A DNA stretch of 64,000 nt from Erythrobacteraceae bacterium CFH 75059 (GCA_004331795.1 SJSR01000001.1:434001-498000); one strand, 5' to 3'. Numbered from the stretch's first letter, positions 1 to 9,271 are shown. Program-made: numbers and translations. Notes: generated by a model not told the origin, from the letters alone.

Positions 1-351
1 GAAGGGCGCTGGGGCATTCTGCTCTACCTGCGGCAGGAAGGACGCGGCATCGGTCTCGTCAACAAGCTGCGCGCCTACCGCCTTCAGGATCAGGGCTTCG
101 ACACCGTGGATGCCAACGAGCGACTCGGCCTGCCGGACGAATCACGCGATTTCGCCACCGCGGCGGCCATGCTGCGCCTGATGGAGGTGCGCGCGGTCCG
201 CCTCCTGACCAACAATCCGGCCAAGGTCGCGGCGCTGACGGAGGCCGGCATCACCGTCGAGGAACGCGTTCCGCACCAGACGGGCAGCAACGCGCACAAC
301 CTGCGCTACCTCAGGACGAAGCGCGACCGGGCGGGTCATCTGCTGGGCTGA
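1..351 (+). CDS. ribA: GTP cyclohydrolase II, C-terminal part
   Basis: The gene enters from the left edge, in frame from base 1, so only about 116 C-terminal residues are visible. GTP cyclohydrolase II opens the imidazole ring of GTP in the first step of riboflavin synthesis. The visible part begins with the conserved RQEGRGIGL segment (about residues 11-19 of the fragment), then [10 protein letters not shown] and LTNNPAK, all hallmarks of the RibA C-terminal half. The stop at 349-351 lies inside the end of the convergent psd gene (41-bp overlap). The zinc-binding cysteines would lie before the window. A RibBA fusion cannot be excluded because the N-terminal part is not visible. Confidence 0.93.
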   Translation, partial: EGRWGILLYLRQEGRGIGLVNKLRAYRLQDQGFDTVDANERLGLPDESRDFATAAAMLRLMEVRAVRLLTNNPAKVAALTEAGITVEERVPHQTGSNAHNLRYLRTKRDRAGHLLG

Positions 352-1207
352 CGGCGGCGTCGAGCCGTTCGCCGATCGCCTCGCCCATCCTGAGCACCGA
401 CAGTTCGCCAAGTTCGTCCCGCCAGCGGATCCGTCCCGGCTCGAACAGGAGCACGACGGTCGAGCCAAGGAGGAAACGTCCCATTTCCGCCCCCGCCTCC
501 AGCCGGACGCTGTCGGGGCCCAATGCGGGATAATGCCGCGTCAGCGGCTTGCCATCGCCCCCGCGCGCCAGCCCGCCCCACACCGTCTTGATGCTGGCGA
601 CGATCATGGCGCCGACCATGACCACCGCCACGCTGCCCAGGTCGGTGTCGAACACGCAGACGAGCCGCTCGTTGCGCGCGAACAGGCCGCGCACGCCCCG
701 CGCGGTCGCCGTGTTCACGGAAAACAGCCGCCCCGGCACGTGCCGGGTCCAGCGCAGGGTTCCGCTCACCGGCATGTGCACGCGGTGGTAGTCGCGCGGG
801 CTGAGATAGATGGTGGCGAACTCCCCGCCGGCGAAGCGGCGCGCAGCGTCCGCATCGCCGCCGAGCAGTTCGGCGGCGGTGAACTCCCGTCCTTTCGCCT
901 GAAGGATGCGGCCCCCGGTGATGCGGCCAAGCTGGCTCACCGCCCCGTCGGCCGGGCTGAGCACGAACCGCGCCGGGTCCGCCAGCGGGCGGGCGCCCGG
1001 CTTCAGCGCGCGCGTGAAGAAGTCGTTGAAGGACCGGTAATCCTCCATGCCCCGCTCCGCCTCCTCCATGTCGACGTCGTAGGCGCGGATGAAGCGGCGG
1101 ATGAGCTGATGGCGCACACGCGCGTTGCTGCTGGCGGCGAAGCGGCCGGCGATGCGGGTGAGTGCGCGCTGCGGCGCGACGTGCTGGAGCCAGACGAACA
1201 GCGACAT
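311..1207 (-). CDS. psd: Phosphatidylserine decarboxylase proenzyme
   Basis: Membrane-bound pyruvoyl enzyme that converts phosphatidylserine to phosphatidylethanolamine. The 298-residue product has FNDFFTR near the N-terminus, [18 protein letters not shown], and the self-cleavage motif LGST at about residues 247-250. Ser249 would become the pyruvoyl group of the small subunit. This is the long bacterial form (about 300 aa) rather than the short PssA-linked form of many alphaproteobacteria (about 215-230 aa), and pssA is not adjacent. The ATG at 1207 is favoured because homology begins directly after it; longer in-frame extensions lack family similarity. A short upstream open frame ends in a TGATG overlap with this start. 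Confidence 0.93.
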   Translation of the reverse strand: MSLFVWLQHVAPQRALTRIAGRFAASSNARVRHQLIRRFIRAYDVDMEEAERGMEDYRSFNDFFTRALKPGARPLADPARFVLSPADGAVSQLGRITGGRILQAKGREFTAAELLGGDADAARRFAGGEFATIYLSPRDYHRVHMPVSGTLRWTRHVPGRLFSVNTATARGVRGLFARNERLVCVFDTDLGSVAVVMVGAMIVASIKTVWGGLARGGDGKPLTRHYPALGPDSVRLEAGAEMGRFLLGSTVVLLFEPGRIRWRDELGELSVLRMGEAIGERLDAAVSPADDPPGRASS

Positions 1208-1437
1208 CAGCCCCTCGTCCCGCCCGGCGGCGGCGGGTCGCAGGCGCAGGAGCCGCGGCCGCTCGCCGCCTGCAGCCCGACACCGGAGCGCAGCGCGCCG
1301 CATTGCGGGCAGAAGCGCCGTGCCCGTCCCGGCGCCGCCCTGCCCGCGACCTGCCGTCTCGTGGGGCGGCCGGGACCGGACACGGATTGGTCTGCCCTCA
1401 TGGGGATGTTCAAGACAGCAAGGCGCCGCCGGGTCAA
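1207..1437 (-). CDS. Hypothetical small Cys-containing protein
   Basis: An open frame of up to 76 residues immediately upstream of psd. Its stop overlaps the psd start (TGATG), which is suggestive of translational coupling. It carries FCPQCG (CxxC) about halfway along and a later CAC, which could be half of a zinc ribbon. The first codon here is TTG; an internal ATG at 1401 would give 64 residues. No convincing ribosome binding site is visible for either. I do not recognise a family and it may be a chance frame in GC-rich DNA. Confidence 0.25.
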   Translation of the reverse strand: MTRRRLAVLNIPMRADQSVSGPGRPTRRQVAGRAAPGRARRFCPQCGALRSGVGLQAASGRGSCACDPPPPGGTRG

Positions 1438-1511
1438 GCGCCAAGGAGACCACCCGATTGCGCGGCCGGCGGCCAGCGTCTATCTGCGCAGCGTTCAACG
1501 GAGATCACGCG

Positions 1512-1853
1512 ATGCAGCCTCGCCATGCCCTGCTTGCCCTCGCGCCGCTGGCGCTGACCCTTGCTGCCTGCGGCGAGTTCGAGAACGCGTCCGCCGAAGC
1601 GCAGGCGGACACGGTGGAGATCCCGGCCGACGAGCCGCTCGCCAACGTGGCGGAGGAACCGGTGGCCGATCCGGCCGCCGGCACCGATGTTCCGGCCGCC
1701 GACGTCATCGCCAGCGATGCCGAAGGAGGCGCGGGCACGCTCGGCCCGGACATCGCCGACCAGGCGCCGCCCGCCACCCCCGGCGCGTCGCCAGCGGCCC
1801 CGGCCGGCGCCGCCGCGACGCCCTCGCCCGCCGCACCCGCCACGCCGCGCTGA
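1512..1853 (+). CDS. Small Ala/Pro-rich lipoprotein
   Basis: A 113-residue protein with a classical lipoprotein signal: a short basic start, a hydrophobic stretch and the lipobox LAAC at about residues 16-19, so it should be anchored through the diacylglyceryl cysteine. The mature part is low complexity, rich in Ala, Pro, Glu and Asp, with no recognisable domain. A GGAG at 1499-1502 is a reasonable ribosome binding site for the ATG at 1512. The dehydratase gene begins 6 bp downstream, so the two may be co-transcribed, although a shared function is not evident. Function unknown. Confidence 0.72.
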   Translation: MQPRHALLALAPLALTLAACGEFENASAEAQADTVEIPADEPLANVAEEPVADPAAGTDVPAADVIASDAEGGAGTLGPDIADQAPPATPGASPAAPAGAAATPSPAAPATPR

Positions 1854-1859
1854 TCCTGC

Positions 1860-2735
1860 GTGACGGCGTCACGCTGGCGCAACTGGATCGGGCCGGTTCA
1901 GCGATCCTCGGACCAGGCCACGGAATCGCTGCTGGCGCGGTGGCTCGCCACGTTCGACCGTCCGCCCGTTGCCGGTTCATGGCTGCCGCAGGGGCTGCAT
2001 TTCTGCCTGTGCCCTCCGGATGCACCCACACGCGAGCTGGGCGAGGACGGGCATCCGGACCGCAGCCGCGAGGGCGGCAGTTTCCTGCCGCCGGTGCCGC
2101 TGGAGCGGCGCATGTGGGCGGGCAGTCGGATCACCTTTCACGCGCCGCTGGAACGCGAAGCGGCCGTCACCCGCACCAGCCGCATCCTCAACATCACCGA
2201 AAAGAGCGGGCGCAGCGGCCTGCTCGTCTTCGCCGAGATCGAGCATGTGACCGAGTCCGGCGCAGCCGTGCGCGTGCACGAAGTGCAGACGCTGGTCTTT
2301 CGCCCGGCCGCGCCAAGGGACGCGCCGCTCGCTCCGCCGCCGCCCCCGACGGCGGAGCCGTTCGCGCCGGAAGGCTGGACGCGCCACCGCACGCTGGTCC
2401 CCGACGAGCGGCTGCTGTTCCGCTACTCGGCCCTCACCTTCAACACCCACCGCATCCACTATGACGCGCCCTACGCGCGCGAGGTGGAGCGCTATCGCGG
2501 GCTGGTCGTGCACGGGCCGCTGCTCGCCTCGCTGCTGCTCCAGCTGGCGGCGGACCATTGCGGCGACAACGCGCTGAGCGAGTTCACCTTCCAGGCGCGC
2601 AGTCCCGCCATCTGCGGCGATGCGCTCCACCTCGCGCTTGCGGACGAAGGCGCGATCCTGACGCTGAGGGCGGTGGCGCAGGACGGGCGCGTCGTGGTGG
2701 ACGCCTCCGCCCGCCGGGCTCAGGGCAAAGGGTAG
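1860..2735 (+). CDS. Double-hotdog MaoC-like acyl-CoA dehydratase
   Basis: A 291-residue protein resembling the mesaconyl-C4-CoA hydratase / HTD2-type family: an N-terminal FAS1-like dehydratase region with ERRMWAGSRI, then a C-terminal MaoC hotdog with RYSALTFNTHRIHYDAPYA and GLVVHGPL. Such enzymes hydrate enoyl-CoA or mesaconyl/itaconyl-CoA type substrates. The start is GTG at 1860, 6 bp after the lipoprotein gene; no ATG lies close by in frame. The 3' end overlaps the convergent ppk2 gene by 16 bp. The exact substrate cannot be read from sequence. Confidence 0.82.
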   Translation: MTASRWRNWIGPVQRSSDQATESLLARWLATFDRPPVAGSWLPQGLHFCLCPPDAPTRELGEDGHPDRSREGGSFLPPVPLERRMWAGSRITFHAPLEREAAVTRTSRILNITEKSGRSGLLVFAEIEHVTESGAAVRVHEVQTLVFRPAAPRDAPLAPPPPPTAEPFAPEGWTRHRTLVPDERLLFRYSALTFNTHRIHYDAPYAREVERYRGLVVHGPLLASLLLQLAADHCGDNALSEFTFQARSPAICGDALHLALADEGAILTLRAVAQDGRVVVDASARRAQGKG

Positions 2736-3505
2736 CCGGGCAGCGGCTTCACCACGCCGAACGTTTCGCGCTGCGGCGGCTCCTCAAGGGGCGGCAGGAC
2801 GATGTCCTCCTCGGCGACCCGGGTGTCCGGAAGCCGGTCGAGCAGATCGCGGATCAGCGTGAGCCGCCCGCGTCGCTGGTCGTTGAAATCGACCAGCGTC
2901 CACGGCGCGTGCGGAGTGTGCGTGGCGCGCAGCATCGCCTCGCGGGCCTCGGTGTAGGCATGGTACAGGCGCCGCGCGGCGAGATCGACCGGCGACAGCT
3001 TCCAGCGCTTGAGCGGGTCGGCCAGCCGTTCCGCCAGCCGCTGCTCCTGTTGCCGCTGATCGGTGGTGAGCCAGTACTTGAACAGCAGCATTCCGTCATC
3101 GACCAGCATCTTCTCGAACACGGGTGCCGCGGCAAGGAACTCCTCGACCTCCTGCGGCGCGGCATACCCCATCACCCGCTCCACCCCGGCCCGGTTGTAC
3201 CACGACCGGTCGAACAGGACGATTTCGCCCCGGGCGGGAAGATGCGGCACGTAACGCTGGAAGGACCATTGGCCCCGCTCGCGCTCGGTCGGCGCCGGCA
3301 GGGCGACCACGTGGCACTGGCGCGGATTGAGGCGGCGGCTGATCGCGCCGATGGCACCTCCCTTGCCGGCCGCGTCGCGCCCTTCGAACAGGATGCAGAC
3401 GCGCTGCCCGGTCGCCTTGACCCAGCGCGCCATGGCGACAAGCTCCTGCTCCAGCGGAGCAAGATGCGTCTCGTAGTCGCGGCGTTTCAGTTGCGGTTCT
3501 TCCAC
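2720..3505 (-). CDS. ppk2: Polyphosphate kinase 2 (PPK2)
   Basis: Soluble kinase that transfers phosphate between polyphosphate and nucleoside di- or monophosphates. Walker A FEGRDAAGKGG lies at about residues 40-50, and the PPK2 lid/Walker B region FDRSWYNRAG at about 98-107. At 261 residues it is a single-domain PPK2. I chose GTG at 3505 because a GGGGGGC stretch sits just upstream and homology starts there. The longer frame from 3595 would run into the start of divergent phhA and adds residues unlike the family. Whether it prefers nucleoside mono- or diphosphates (class I, II or III) is not resolved. Confidence 0.9.
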   Translation of the reverse strand: MEEPQLKRRDYETHLAPLEQELVAMARWVKATGQRVCILFEGRDAAGKGGAIGAISRRLNPRQCHVVALPAPTERERGQWSFQRYVPHLPARGEIVLFDRSWYNRAGVERVMGYAAPQEVEEFLAAAPVFEKMLVDDGMLLFKYWLTTDQRQQEQRLAERLADPLKRWKLSPVDLAARRLYHAYTEAREAMLRATHTPHAPWTLVDFNDQRRGRLTLIRDLLDRLPDTRVAEEDIVLPPLEEPPQRETFGVVKPLPGYPLP

Positions 3506-3587
3506 TTGCCCCCCGCGCGGTGCTACACTCCGGGCGACCCGCAGAACAGCACGCGGCCCCGCCGCCGCGCAAGAGAGGACAGCGCCG

Positions 3588-4529
3588 ATGGCCACGCTTC
3601 AGCAGGAACGACCGCAGGATTTCTCGCGCCTGCCCGACATGGACGGGACGGTGTTCACCGCGCCGCTGCAACGGCCCGCGCATGTCGGCGAGGACTGGCT
3701 GGAGCCTGAGCAGACCCGCTATTCCGCCGAGGATCACGCCATCTGGGACGACCTTTTCGCCCGGCAGATGGACGTGCTGCCCGGGCGGGCGGCGTCGGCC
3801 TTCCTGCGCGGGCTGGAGAAGCTGGACCTTGGCCGCGGCGGCGTGCCGGACTTCCGCCAGCTGAGCGAGGAACTGGGGGCGCTCACCGGCTGGTCGGTGG
3901 TGCCGGTGCCGATGCTGATCCCCGACCACGTGTTCTTCTGGCACCTCGCGAACCGGCGCTTCCCAGCCGGAAACTTCATCCGCACCCGCGAGACGTTCGA
4001 CTACATCCAGGAGCCGGACGTCTTCCACGACGTGTTCGGCCATGTGCCGCTGCTCACCGACCCGGTGTTTGCGGACTACATGCAGGAATACGGGCGCGCC
4101 GGGTGGAAGGCGATGCGGCACAACCGGCTCAAGGCTTTGGGCGCGCTCTACTGGTACACGGTCGAGTTCGGCCTCATCCAGGAGCCGGACGGGATCAAGG
4201 CCTACGGGGCCGGCATCCTGTCGGGACCGACGGAGGTGGTGTTCGCGGTGGAAGGGCAGAGCCCGAACCGGATCATGCTGAATGTCGACCGGGTGATGCG
4301 GACCGATTACGTCATCAGCGACCTTCAGCCGACCTACTTCGTCATCGAAAGCTTCGAGGATCTGTTCCGGCAGACGGTCGAGCGCGACTTCGAACGGCTG
4401 TACCAGTCGCTGCCTCCCGCCTTCACCTACGCCAATTCGGCCGTGCTCGACCTCGACAACGTGGTGCATCGCGGCACGCAGGAGTATCTGCTGCGCGGCG
4501 GCCGCGGCAGCGGCGCCCAGCCGGTCTGA
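3588..4529 (+). CDS. phhA: Phenylalanine 4-monooxygenase
   Basis: Cytosolic non-haem iron, pterin-dependent enzyme that hydroxylates phenylalanine to tyrosine. The 313-residue protein shows the catalytic-domain signature PDVFHDVFGHVP with predicted iron ligands His147 and His152, and the third ligand Glu193 in YTVEFG. There is no regulatory ACT domain, as is normal for bacterial forms. The ATG at 3588 is preceded by GAGAGGA at a good distance. It diverges from ppk2 with only about 80 bp between starts, which must carry both promoters. No phhB (pterin carbinolamine dehydratase) lies beside it. Confidence 0.95.
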   Translation: MATLQQERPQDFSRLPDMDGTVFTAPLQRPAHVGEDWLEPEQTRYSAEDHAIWDDLFARQMDVLPGRAASAFLRGLEKLDLGRGGVPDFRQLSEELGALTGWSVVPVPMLIPDHVFFWHLANRRFPAGNFIRTRETFDYIQEPDVFHDVFGHVPLLTDPVFADYMQEYGRAGWKAMRHNRLKALGALYWYTVEFGLIQEPDGIKAYGAGILSGPTEVVFAVEGQSPNRIMLNVDRVMRTDYVISDLQPTYFVIESFEDLFRQTVERDFERLYQSLPPAFTYANSAVLDLDNVVHRGTQEYLLRGGRGSGAQPV

Positions 4530-4585
4530 GACCCGCGCGCGTCCGTCGCGCCCGCAGCCACACCGGGAAGCCGATGGGCAGAAAA

Positions 4586-4615
4586 ATGGCGGCGCCCGCT
4601 CAGGAGCGCCGCCAT
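4586..4615 (-). terminator. Rho-independent terminator of the small lipoprotein gene
   Basis: Perfect 10-bp stem (ATGGCGGCGC with its complement) around a 10-nt loop. On the minus strand the stem runs directly into a T tract (AAAAA at 4582-4586 on the plus strand). It lies 18 bp beyond the stop of the minus-strand lipoprotein gene and also faces the end of phhA. Confidence 0.82.
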
Positions 4616-4632
4616 CATACGCGTCTCCGCGC

Positions 4633-4911
4633 TCAGCGGACCGTGGTCGTGGTGGTCGTCCCGGCGGCCTGATCCATGGCTTCGCCCTGCGCTTCCATGG
4701 CGTCGGCGCGGTCTTCCGCACGATCCGTGATCGCGTCTTCCTGCGCGTCGGTGATCGCGCCCTGCGCCTCGAGCTGTTCGGCGCGTTCGTTCACGATCTC
4801 GGCCTGCTGCTCGCCCTGCGCTTCCATGGCGTTCTCGTTCGGCCCTTCGCAGGCCGCCAGCGCCACGGACGCCGTCGCGGCCAGCACGGCCGACTTGATC
4901 ATGGTCTTCAT
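4633..4911 (-). CDS. Small Glu/Ala-rich lipoprotein
   Basis: A 92-residue predicted lipoprotein with signal peptide and lipobox LAAC at about residues 18-21. The mature part is acidic, Glu/Ala/Gln-rich and likely helical, with the pattern MEAQGE appearing twice and a related LEAQGA between them, ending in a Thr run. No enzymatic motif is visible. It has its own terminator downstream and an inverted repeat upstream at 4945-4981, so it is probably expressed as a single gene. Function unknown; a structural or envelope-stress role would be a guess. Confidence 0.75.
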   Translation of the reverse strand: MKTMIKSAVLAATASVALAACEGPNENAMEAQGEQQAEIVNERAEQLEAQGAITDAQEDAITDRAEDRADAMEAQGEAMDQAAGTTTTTTVR

Positions 4912-4944
4912 GTCGTTTTTCCCCTCTGGTGGAGAGACGGGCCT

Positions 4945-4981
4945 AGCAACAAAGCTGCTGCTCAGGAACAGAATTGTTGCT
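4945..4981. promoter_or_regulatory. 8-bp inverted repeat upstream of the small lipoprotein gene
   Basis: AGCAACAA and its perfect complement TTGTTGCT are separated by 21 bp, in the gap between the end of uppP and the start of the lipoprotein gene. There is no T tract on either strand, so an operator or mRNA structure is more likely than a terminator. No protein partner is suggested. Confidence 0.35.
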
Positions 4982-5032
4982 CGCCCGGCCGCGCGCCGAC
5001 CGGCGGGTGGGCTGCGCGCCGGGTCCGCTTGC

Positions 5033-5845
5033 TCAGCGGGCGAGCAGCCAGAGGAGCGCGACGCTTCCGAGCACGATGCGGTAATAGGCGAACGGGCTGA
5101 ACCCGTGCCGGGTGATGTAGGCCACGAAGGCGCGGATCACGATCAGCGCCACGACGAAGCTGGTCACGAAGCCGATCGCGATCTCTTCCCAGCCGATCAG
5201 CGTATTGCCGCTGAGCAGTCCCTCGGGCTCCGACACGATCTTCACCACGGCCGCGCCGAGCATCGTCGGAACGGCGAGGAAGAAGGAGAATTCGGCCGCG
5301 GTCTTGCGCCCCACCCCGAGCGTCAGGGCACCGAGGATGCTGGCCGCCGACCGGCTGGTGCCGGGGATCATCGCCAGGCACTGCATGAAGCCGATGCCGA
5401 TCGCGACCGTCCACGGGAGATCGGCGACGCCGGTCTCGTAGCTCGGCTTGATCAGACGCTCGACCAGCAGGATCGCCACTCCGCCGACGATCAGCGCGAC
5501 CGCCACGACGAGGGGCGTCTCCAGCATGTAGTCGATGGCGTCCTTGACGACGAGCCCGATCACCGCCGCTGGCAGGAAGCCCAGCACGATGTTGCGGGCA
5601 AAGCGCCACGCCGTCGCGTCGCGGCGGAGGAGGCCGGCGCCCATCGACCAGAAGGTGCTGCGGTAGGCGACCACGACCGCCAGGATGGCGCCAAGCTGGA
5701 TGACGATGTTGAACTGTGCCCACTGCGCCGGGTCGTAGCCGAAGAATTCGGTCGCCAGGATGAGGTGCCCTGTCGAGGAGACCGGCAGAAACTCGGTCAG
5801 CCCTTCGAGAATGCCGAGGAGGAAGGCGGTGAGGGTGGTATCCAT
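5033..5845 (-). CDS. uppP: Undecaprenyl-diphosphatase (BacA/UppP)
   Basis: Integral membrane phosphatase that recycles undecaprenyl pyrophosphate for peptidoglycan and O-antigen synthesis and gives bacitracin tolerance. The 270-residue product has both family motifs: EGLTEFLPVSSTGH at about residues 14-27, with the catalytic Glu/His region, and PGTSRS at 161-166, with multiple hydrophobic segments throughout. The start MDTTLT at 5845 matches the family N-terminus better than the upstream in-frame ATG at 5884. The ABC exporter gene ends 44 bp upstream on the same strand, so the two could be co-transcribed. Confidence 0.95.
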   Translation of the reverse strand: MDTTLTAFLLGILEGLTEFLPVSSTGHLILATEFFGYDPAQWAQFNIVIQLGAILAVVVAYRSTFWSMGAGLLRRDATAWRFARNIVLGFLPAAVIGLVVKDAIDYMLETPLVVAVALIVGGVAILLVERLIKPSYETGVADLPWTVAIGIGFMQCLAMIPGTSRSAASILGALTLGVGRKTAAEFSFFLAVPTMLGAAVVKIVSEPEGLLSGNTLIGWEEIAIGFVTSFVVALIVIRAFVAYITRHGFSPFAYYRIVLGSVALLWLLAR

Positions 5846-5889
5846 GTCCCGCGTGGCCAAGCCAGCCGCGCCTCGCGAAGTCAAACGGT

Positions 5890-7752
5890 TTAGGCGGCCT
5901 GCTGTCCGAACTGCAGCGCGGCGAGGTGGGCGTAGAGGCCGCCCTGGCGGCTCAGTTCGTCGTGCGTGCCGCGTTCGACGATGCGGCCGTTCTCCATCAC
6001 CACGATCCGGTCGGCCGCCCTCACGGTGGACAGCCGGTGCGCAATGACCAGTGTCGTGCGCCCCTTCATCAGCCGGTCGAGCGCCTGCTGCACCAGCCGC
6101 TCCGATTCGGCGTCGAGCGCGCTGGTCGCCTCGTCCAGCAGCAGGATGGGCGCATCGCGCAGGATGGCCCGTGCGATGGCGATGCGCTGCTGCTGGCCGC
6201 CGGACAGGCGGGTGCCGTCCTCACCGAGATAGGTGTCGAGCCCTTCGGGCAGATCCCGCAGGAACCCCTCGGCGTTGGCCGCCTGCGCCGCCGCCCAGAT
6301 CTCCTCGTCGCTGGCGCTCCAGCGGCCATAGCGCAGGTTGTCGCGGGCGTTGGCCGAGAACAGCACGCCCTCCTGCGGGACCAGAGCCATGCGCTGGCGG
6401 ATCGCCGCAGGGTCGGCCTGCGTCAGCGGAACGCCGTCGAGCCGGATGGTCCCGCTCTGCGGATCGTAGAACCGCTCGGCCAGCTGGAAGATGGTGGACT
6501 TGCCCGCGCCCGACGGGCCGACGATGGCGACCGTCTCGCCCGGTTCGATCTCGAGGCTGAAGTCGCTGATCGCCGGCAGGTCCGGCCGGGTCGGGTAGCG
6601 GAACGTGACCTGCCGGAACGACAGGCTGCCCCGCGGCGGTTCGGGCAGGCGCTGCGGACGGGTGGGCGGGGCGATGGCGGGCCGCTCCGCCAGCAGCTCG
6701 CTCAGCCGGGCGGCGGCGCCCGCTCCGCGCAGCAGGTCGCCGAACACCTCCGTCAGCGCGCTGAAGGCGCCGGCCACCAGCCCTCCGGTGATGACGAAGG
6801 CGGCGATGGTGCCACCGGTGACCTCGCCCCCGGCGACCGCGAGCGCACCGCGCCACATCACAAGGGTGATCGCCCCGAACACGGCCACGATGATGAGCGC
6901 GGTCATTGCCGCGCGGATGGCAATCCTGCGCCGCGCCACGGCGAAGGTGTCCTCCACCGCGTCCCGGAAACGGCGGGCCTCGCGCGCCTCCTGGTTGAAG
7001 GCCTGCACGACCTTCATCGCCGCGAGCGTCTCGGACACGAGCGCCCCGACCGTGGCCACGCGGTCTTGGCTGGAGCGCGAGACGTTGCGCAGGCGCCGCC
7101 CGGCGACAACCACCAGCGGCAGCAGCACCGCCAGCCCGAACAGCAGGGCAAGCGTGAGCCGCGGCATCAGGTAGAACAGGTACACCGTGCCGCCCACGCC
7201 CATCAGCGCGTTGCGCAGCGCGACCGAGATGGTGGTGCCGACCACCTGTTCGATGATGGCCGTGTCGGCGGTCATCCGGCTGGCGATCTCGCGCGGGCTG
7301 TTCTCCTCGTAGAAGGACGGGGCGAGGCGCAGCAGGTTGGCCTGCACCTTGAGGCGGACGTCCGCGACCACCCGCTCGCCCAGCCAGCTGACGAAGTAGA
7401 AGCGCATGGCCGTGCCGATGCCGAGCACCACGACGATGCCGAGGAGATAGCGGAACCAGCGGCCGATGTCCGCCGGATCGCCCCCGGCCGCGAAGCCGCG
7501 GTCGATGATGAGCTTGAACCCGGCCGGGATGGCGAGCGTCGCCCCGGCGGTGATCACGAGCGCGGTCAGCGCCAGCGCCACCTTGTCCGGGTAGCGCCGG
7601 GCGGCATCCCAGATCATCCGCAGCGGGCCGAGCGAGCGGACCGGCGGCGCGGCTGCAACGGGCGTGTCGGGGGCGTCGGGAGCAGACTGCGGCGCAGCGT
7701 CCTCATCCACCGGGAAGGCAGCGGCGCCGCGGGCGGGATCGTGCGCGGTCAT
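5890..7752 (-). CDS. ABC transporter, fused permease-ATPase exporter
   Basis: A 620-residue half-transporter of the MsbA/lipid-exporter type. An N-terminal acidic and Pro/Ala-rich tail (about 1-45) precedes a six-helix transmembrane domain (about 55-345). The nucleotide-binding domain has Walker A GPSGAGKST (412-420), signature LSGGQ (516-520), and Walker B ILLLDEATS (about 536-543). It should act as a homodimer in the inner membrane. Substrate is not deducible; lipid or drug export is typical. The ATG at 7752 is the chosen start, with one at 7788 as an alternative. The phaZ gene diverges about 190 bp away. Confidence 0.9.
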   Translation of the reverse strand: MTAHDPARGAAAFPVDEDAAPQSAPDAPDTPVAAAPPVRSLGPLRMIWDAARRYPDKVALALTALVITAGATLAIPAGFKLIIDRGFAAGGDPADIGRWFRYLLGIVVVLGIGTAMRFYFVSWLGERVVADVRLKVQANLLRLAPSFYEENSPREIASRMTADTAIIEQVVGTTISVALRNALMGVGGTVYLFYLMPRLTLALLFGLAVLLPLVVVAGRRLRNVSRSSQDRVATVGALVSETLAAMKVVQAFNQEAREARRFRDAVEDTFAVARRRIAIRAAMTALIIVAVFGAITLVMWRGALAVAGGEVTGGTIAAFVITGGLVAGAFSALTEVFGDLLRGAGAAARLSELLAERPAIAPPTRPQRLPEPPRGSLSFRQVTFRYPTRPDLPAISDFSLEIEPGETVAIVGPSGAGKSTIFQLAERFYDPQSGTIRLDGVPLTQADPAAIRQRMALVPQEGVLFSANARDNLRYGRWSASDEEIWAAAQAANAEGFLRDLPEGLDTYLGEDGTRLSGGQQQRIAIARAILRDAPILLLDEATSALDAESERLVQQALDRLMKGRTTLVIAHRLSTVRAADRIVVMENGRIVERGTHDELSRQGGLYAHLAALQFGQQAA

Positions 7753-7941
7753 GGTCCGCCCATAGCCGGGCCGGCGCCGCTTTGCCATCAGCAAGGCATC
7801 GTCCCGCACAGCCGCGGCGCCCCGCTGCCCGCGGGAAAAATCCCGCATTGCAACCGACCGCCCCCGCCGCCATCTTGCAGCATCTGCACTGCTGCGGCCC
7901 CGGCGGGGCGGCGCGCGAAAACGACAACACGGGGAGCGGCC

Positions 7942-9162
7942 ATGCTTTACGACGCTTACGAACTCCAGCGGACCTGGCTCGACAGCGCGAGCGCCTGGGC
8001 AAGCATCGGCGCCGAGATGCTGTCGAACCCCGCCAACCCGCTGGGCTACACCGGCATCGGCCCTGTTGCCGCGTCCGCGCTGCAGGTGTTCGCCCACGCC
8101 GCCGCGCCGCGCGGCAAGCCCGCCTTCGGCATCCGGAGCGTCGAGGTCGCGGGACAGGCGCACGACGTGCACGAGGCGGTCGTGACGGAGCGCCCGTTTG
8201 GCTCGCTGCGCGCCTTTCGCCGCGACGGTCTGCCCGAGGATGCGCCGCGCCTGCTGATCGTCGCGCCGATGAGCGGGCATTTCGCCACCCTGCTGCGCGG
8301 AACGGTCGAGCGCATGGTGCACAGCACCCATGTGTTCATCACCGACTGGGCGGACGCGCGCACGGTGCCGCTTGGCGCCGGGCGGTTCGACCTCGACGAC
8401 TACATCGACTATCTGATCGACTTTCTCGGCGTGGTGGGACCGGGCGCGCACATGATGGCGGTGTGCCAGCCGTCCGTGCCGGCGCTCGCGGCGACCGCCA
8501 TCATGAACCGGGCGCAGCATCCCGCGACGCCGCGGACGCTCACCATGATGGGCGGGCCGATCGACACCCGCCGCTCGCCGACATCGGTCAACACCCTTGC
8601 GATGGAGCGCCCGATCAGCTGGTTCCGGCAGAACGTCATCGCCACGGTTCCGGCGCGCTATCCCGGTGCGGGCCGGCGCGTCTATCCCGGCTTCCTGCAA
8701 CTCGCCGGGTTCATGAGCATGAATCTGGGCAACCACCTGATGAGCCACTACGAGATGTTCAAGCATCTCACCGTCGGCGACCACGCCAGCGCCCAGGCGA
8801 CCAAGGACTTCTACGAAGAATACCGCAGCGTCTGCGACATGACGGCCGAGTTCTACCTCCAGACCGTCGAGGAGGTGTTCCAGAAGCACTCTCTGCCGCG
8901 CGGCGTCTTCACCCATCGCGGCGAGGTCGTCGACCCGGCCGCGATCACGCAGACGGCGCTGCTCGCGATCGAGGGGGAGCGCGACGACATTTCCGGTCTG
9001 GGCCAGACGCGCGCCGCGCTCGATCTCGCCACCTCCCTGCCCGTCGCCTCCAAGCGGTACTTCATGGCGGAAGGCGCGGGCCACTACGGCATCTTCAACG
9101 GCAGCCGCTGGCGCACCCGCATCGCGCCCGTTGTCGAGGAGTGGATCGCCGCCCACAGCTGA
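7942..9162 (+). CDS. phaZ: Intracellular polyhydroxyalkanoate depolymerase
   Basis: Degrades storage polyhydroxybutyrate inside the cell. The 406-residue protein matches the PhaZ1/PhaZa family (about 400-420 aa) with the start MLYDAYELQR and the lipase-box-like CQPSVP, in which Cys175 replaces the usual nucleophilic serine, as known for Ralstonia-type intracellular depolymerases. The final AEGAGHYGIFNG provides the catalytic histidine. There is no signal peptide, fitting granule-associated cytosolic action. The ATG at 7942 follows GGGGAGC. Other PHA-related genes in the window (phaB, thiolase, MaoC) are not adjacent. Confidence 0.93.
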   Translation: MLYDAYELQRTWLDSASAWASIGAEMLSNPANPLGYTGIGPVAASALQVFAHAAAPRGKPAFGIRSVEVAGQAHDVHEAVVTERPFGSLRAFRRDGLPEDAPRLLIVAPMSGHFATLLRGTVERMVHSTHVFITDWADARTVPLGAGRFDLDDYIDYLIDFLGVVGPGAHMMAVCQPSVPALAATAIMNRAQHPATPRTLTMMGGPIDTRRSPTSVNTLAMERPISWFRQNVIATVPARYPGAGRRVYPGFLQLAGFMSMNLGNHLMSHYEMFKHLTVGDHASAQATKDFYEEYRSVCDMTAEFYLQTVEEVFQKHSLPRGVFTHRGEVVDPAAITQTALLAIEGERDDISGLGQTRAALDLATSLPVASKRYFMAEGAGHYGIFNGSRWRTRIAPVVEEWIAAHS

Positions 9163-9271
9163 AGAACAGCATCCGCCGCAGCCGCCGGCGATGCCGCCCA
9201 CACGCCTTCTTCATCCCGCCCGCCCCTTTCGCTAGTGTCGGGACCGGACACCGCCACGGGAGCCTGCGCCG

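Noticed and set aside
3506-3595. N-terminal extension of PPK2 back to an in-frame start at 3595
   Set aside because: It would overlap the start of divergent phhA, lacks family similarity, and a GTG with a strong purine-rich site lies at the right place downstream.
5926-9162. Very long plus-strand open frame antisense to the ABC exporter and continuing into phaZ
   Set aside because: Only the phaZ part (from 7942) has family similarity. The rest is the antisense shadow of the exporter, common where the third codon position is nearly always G or C.
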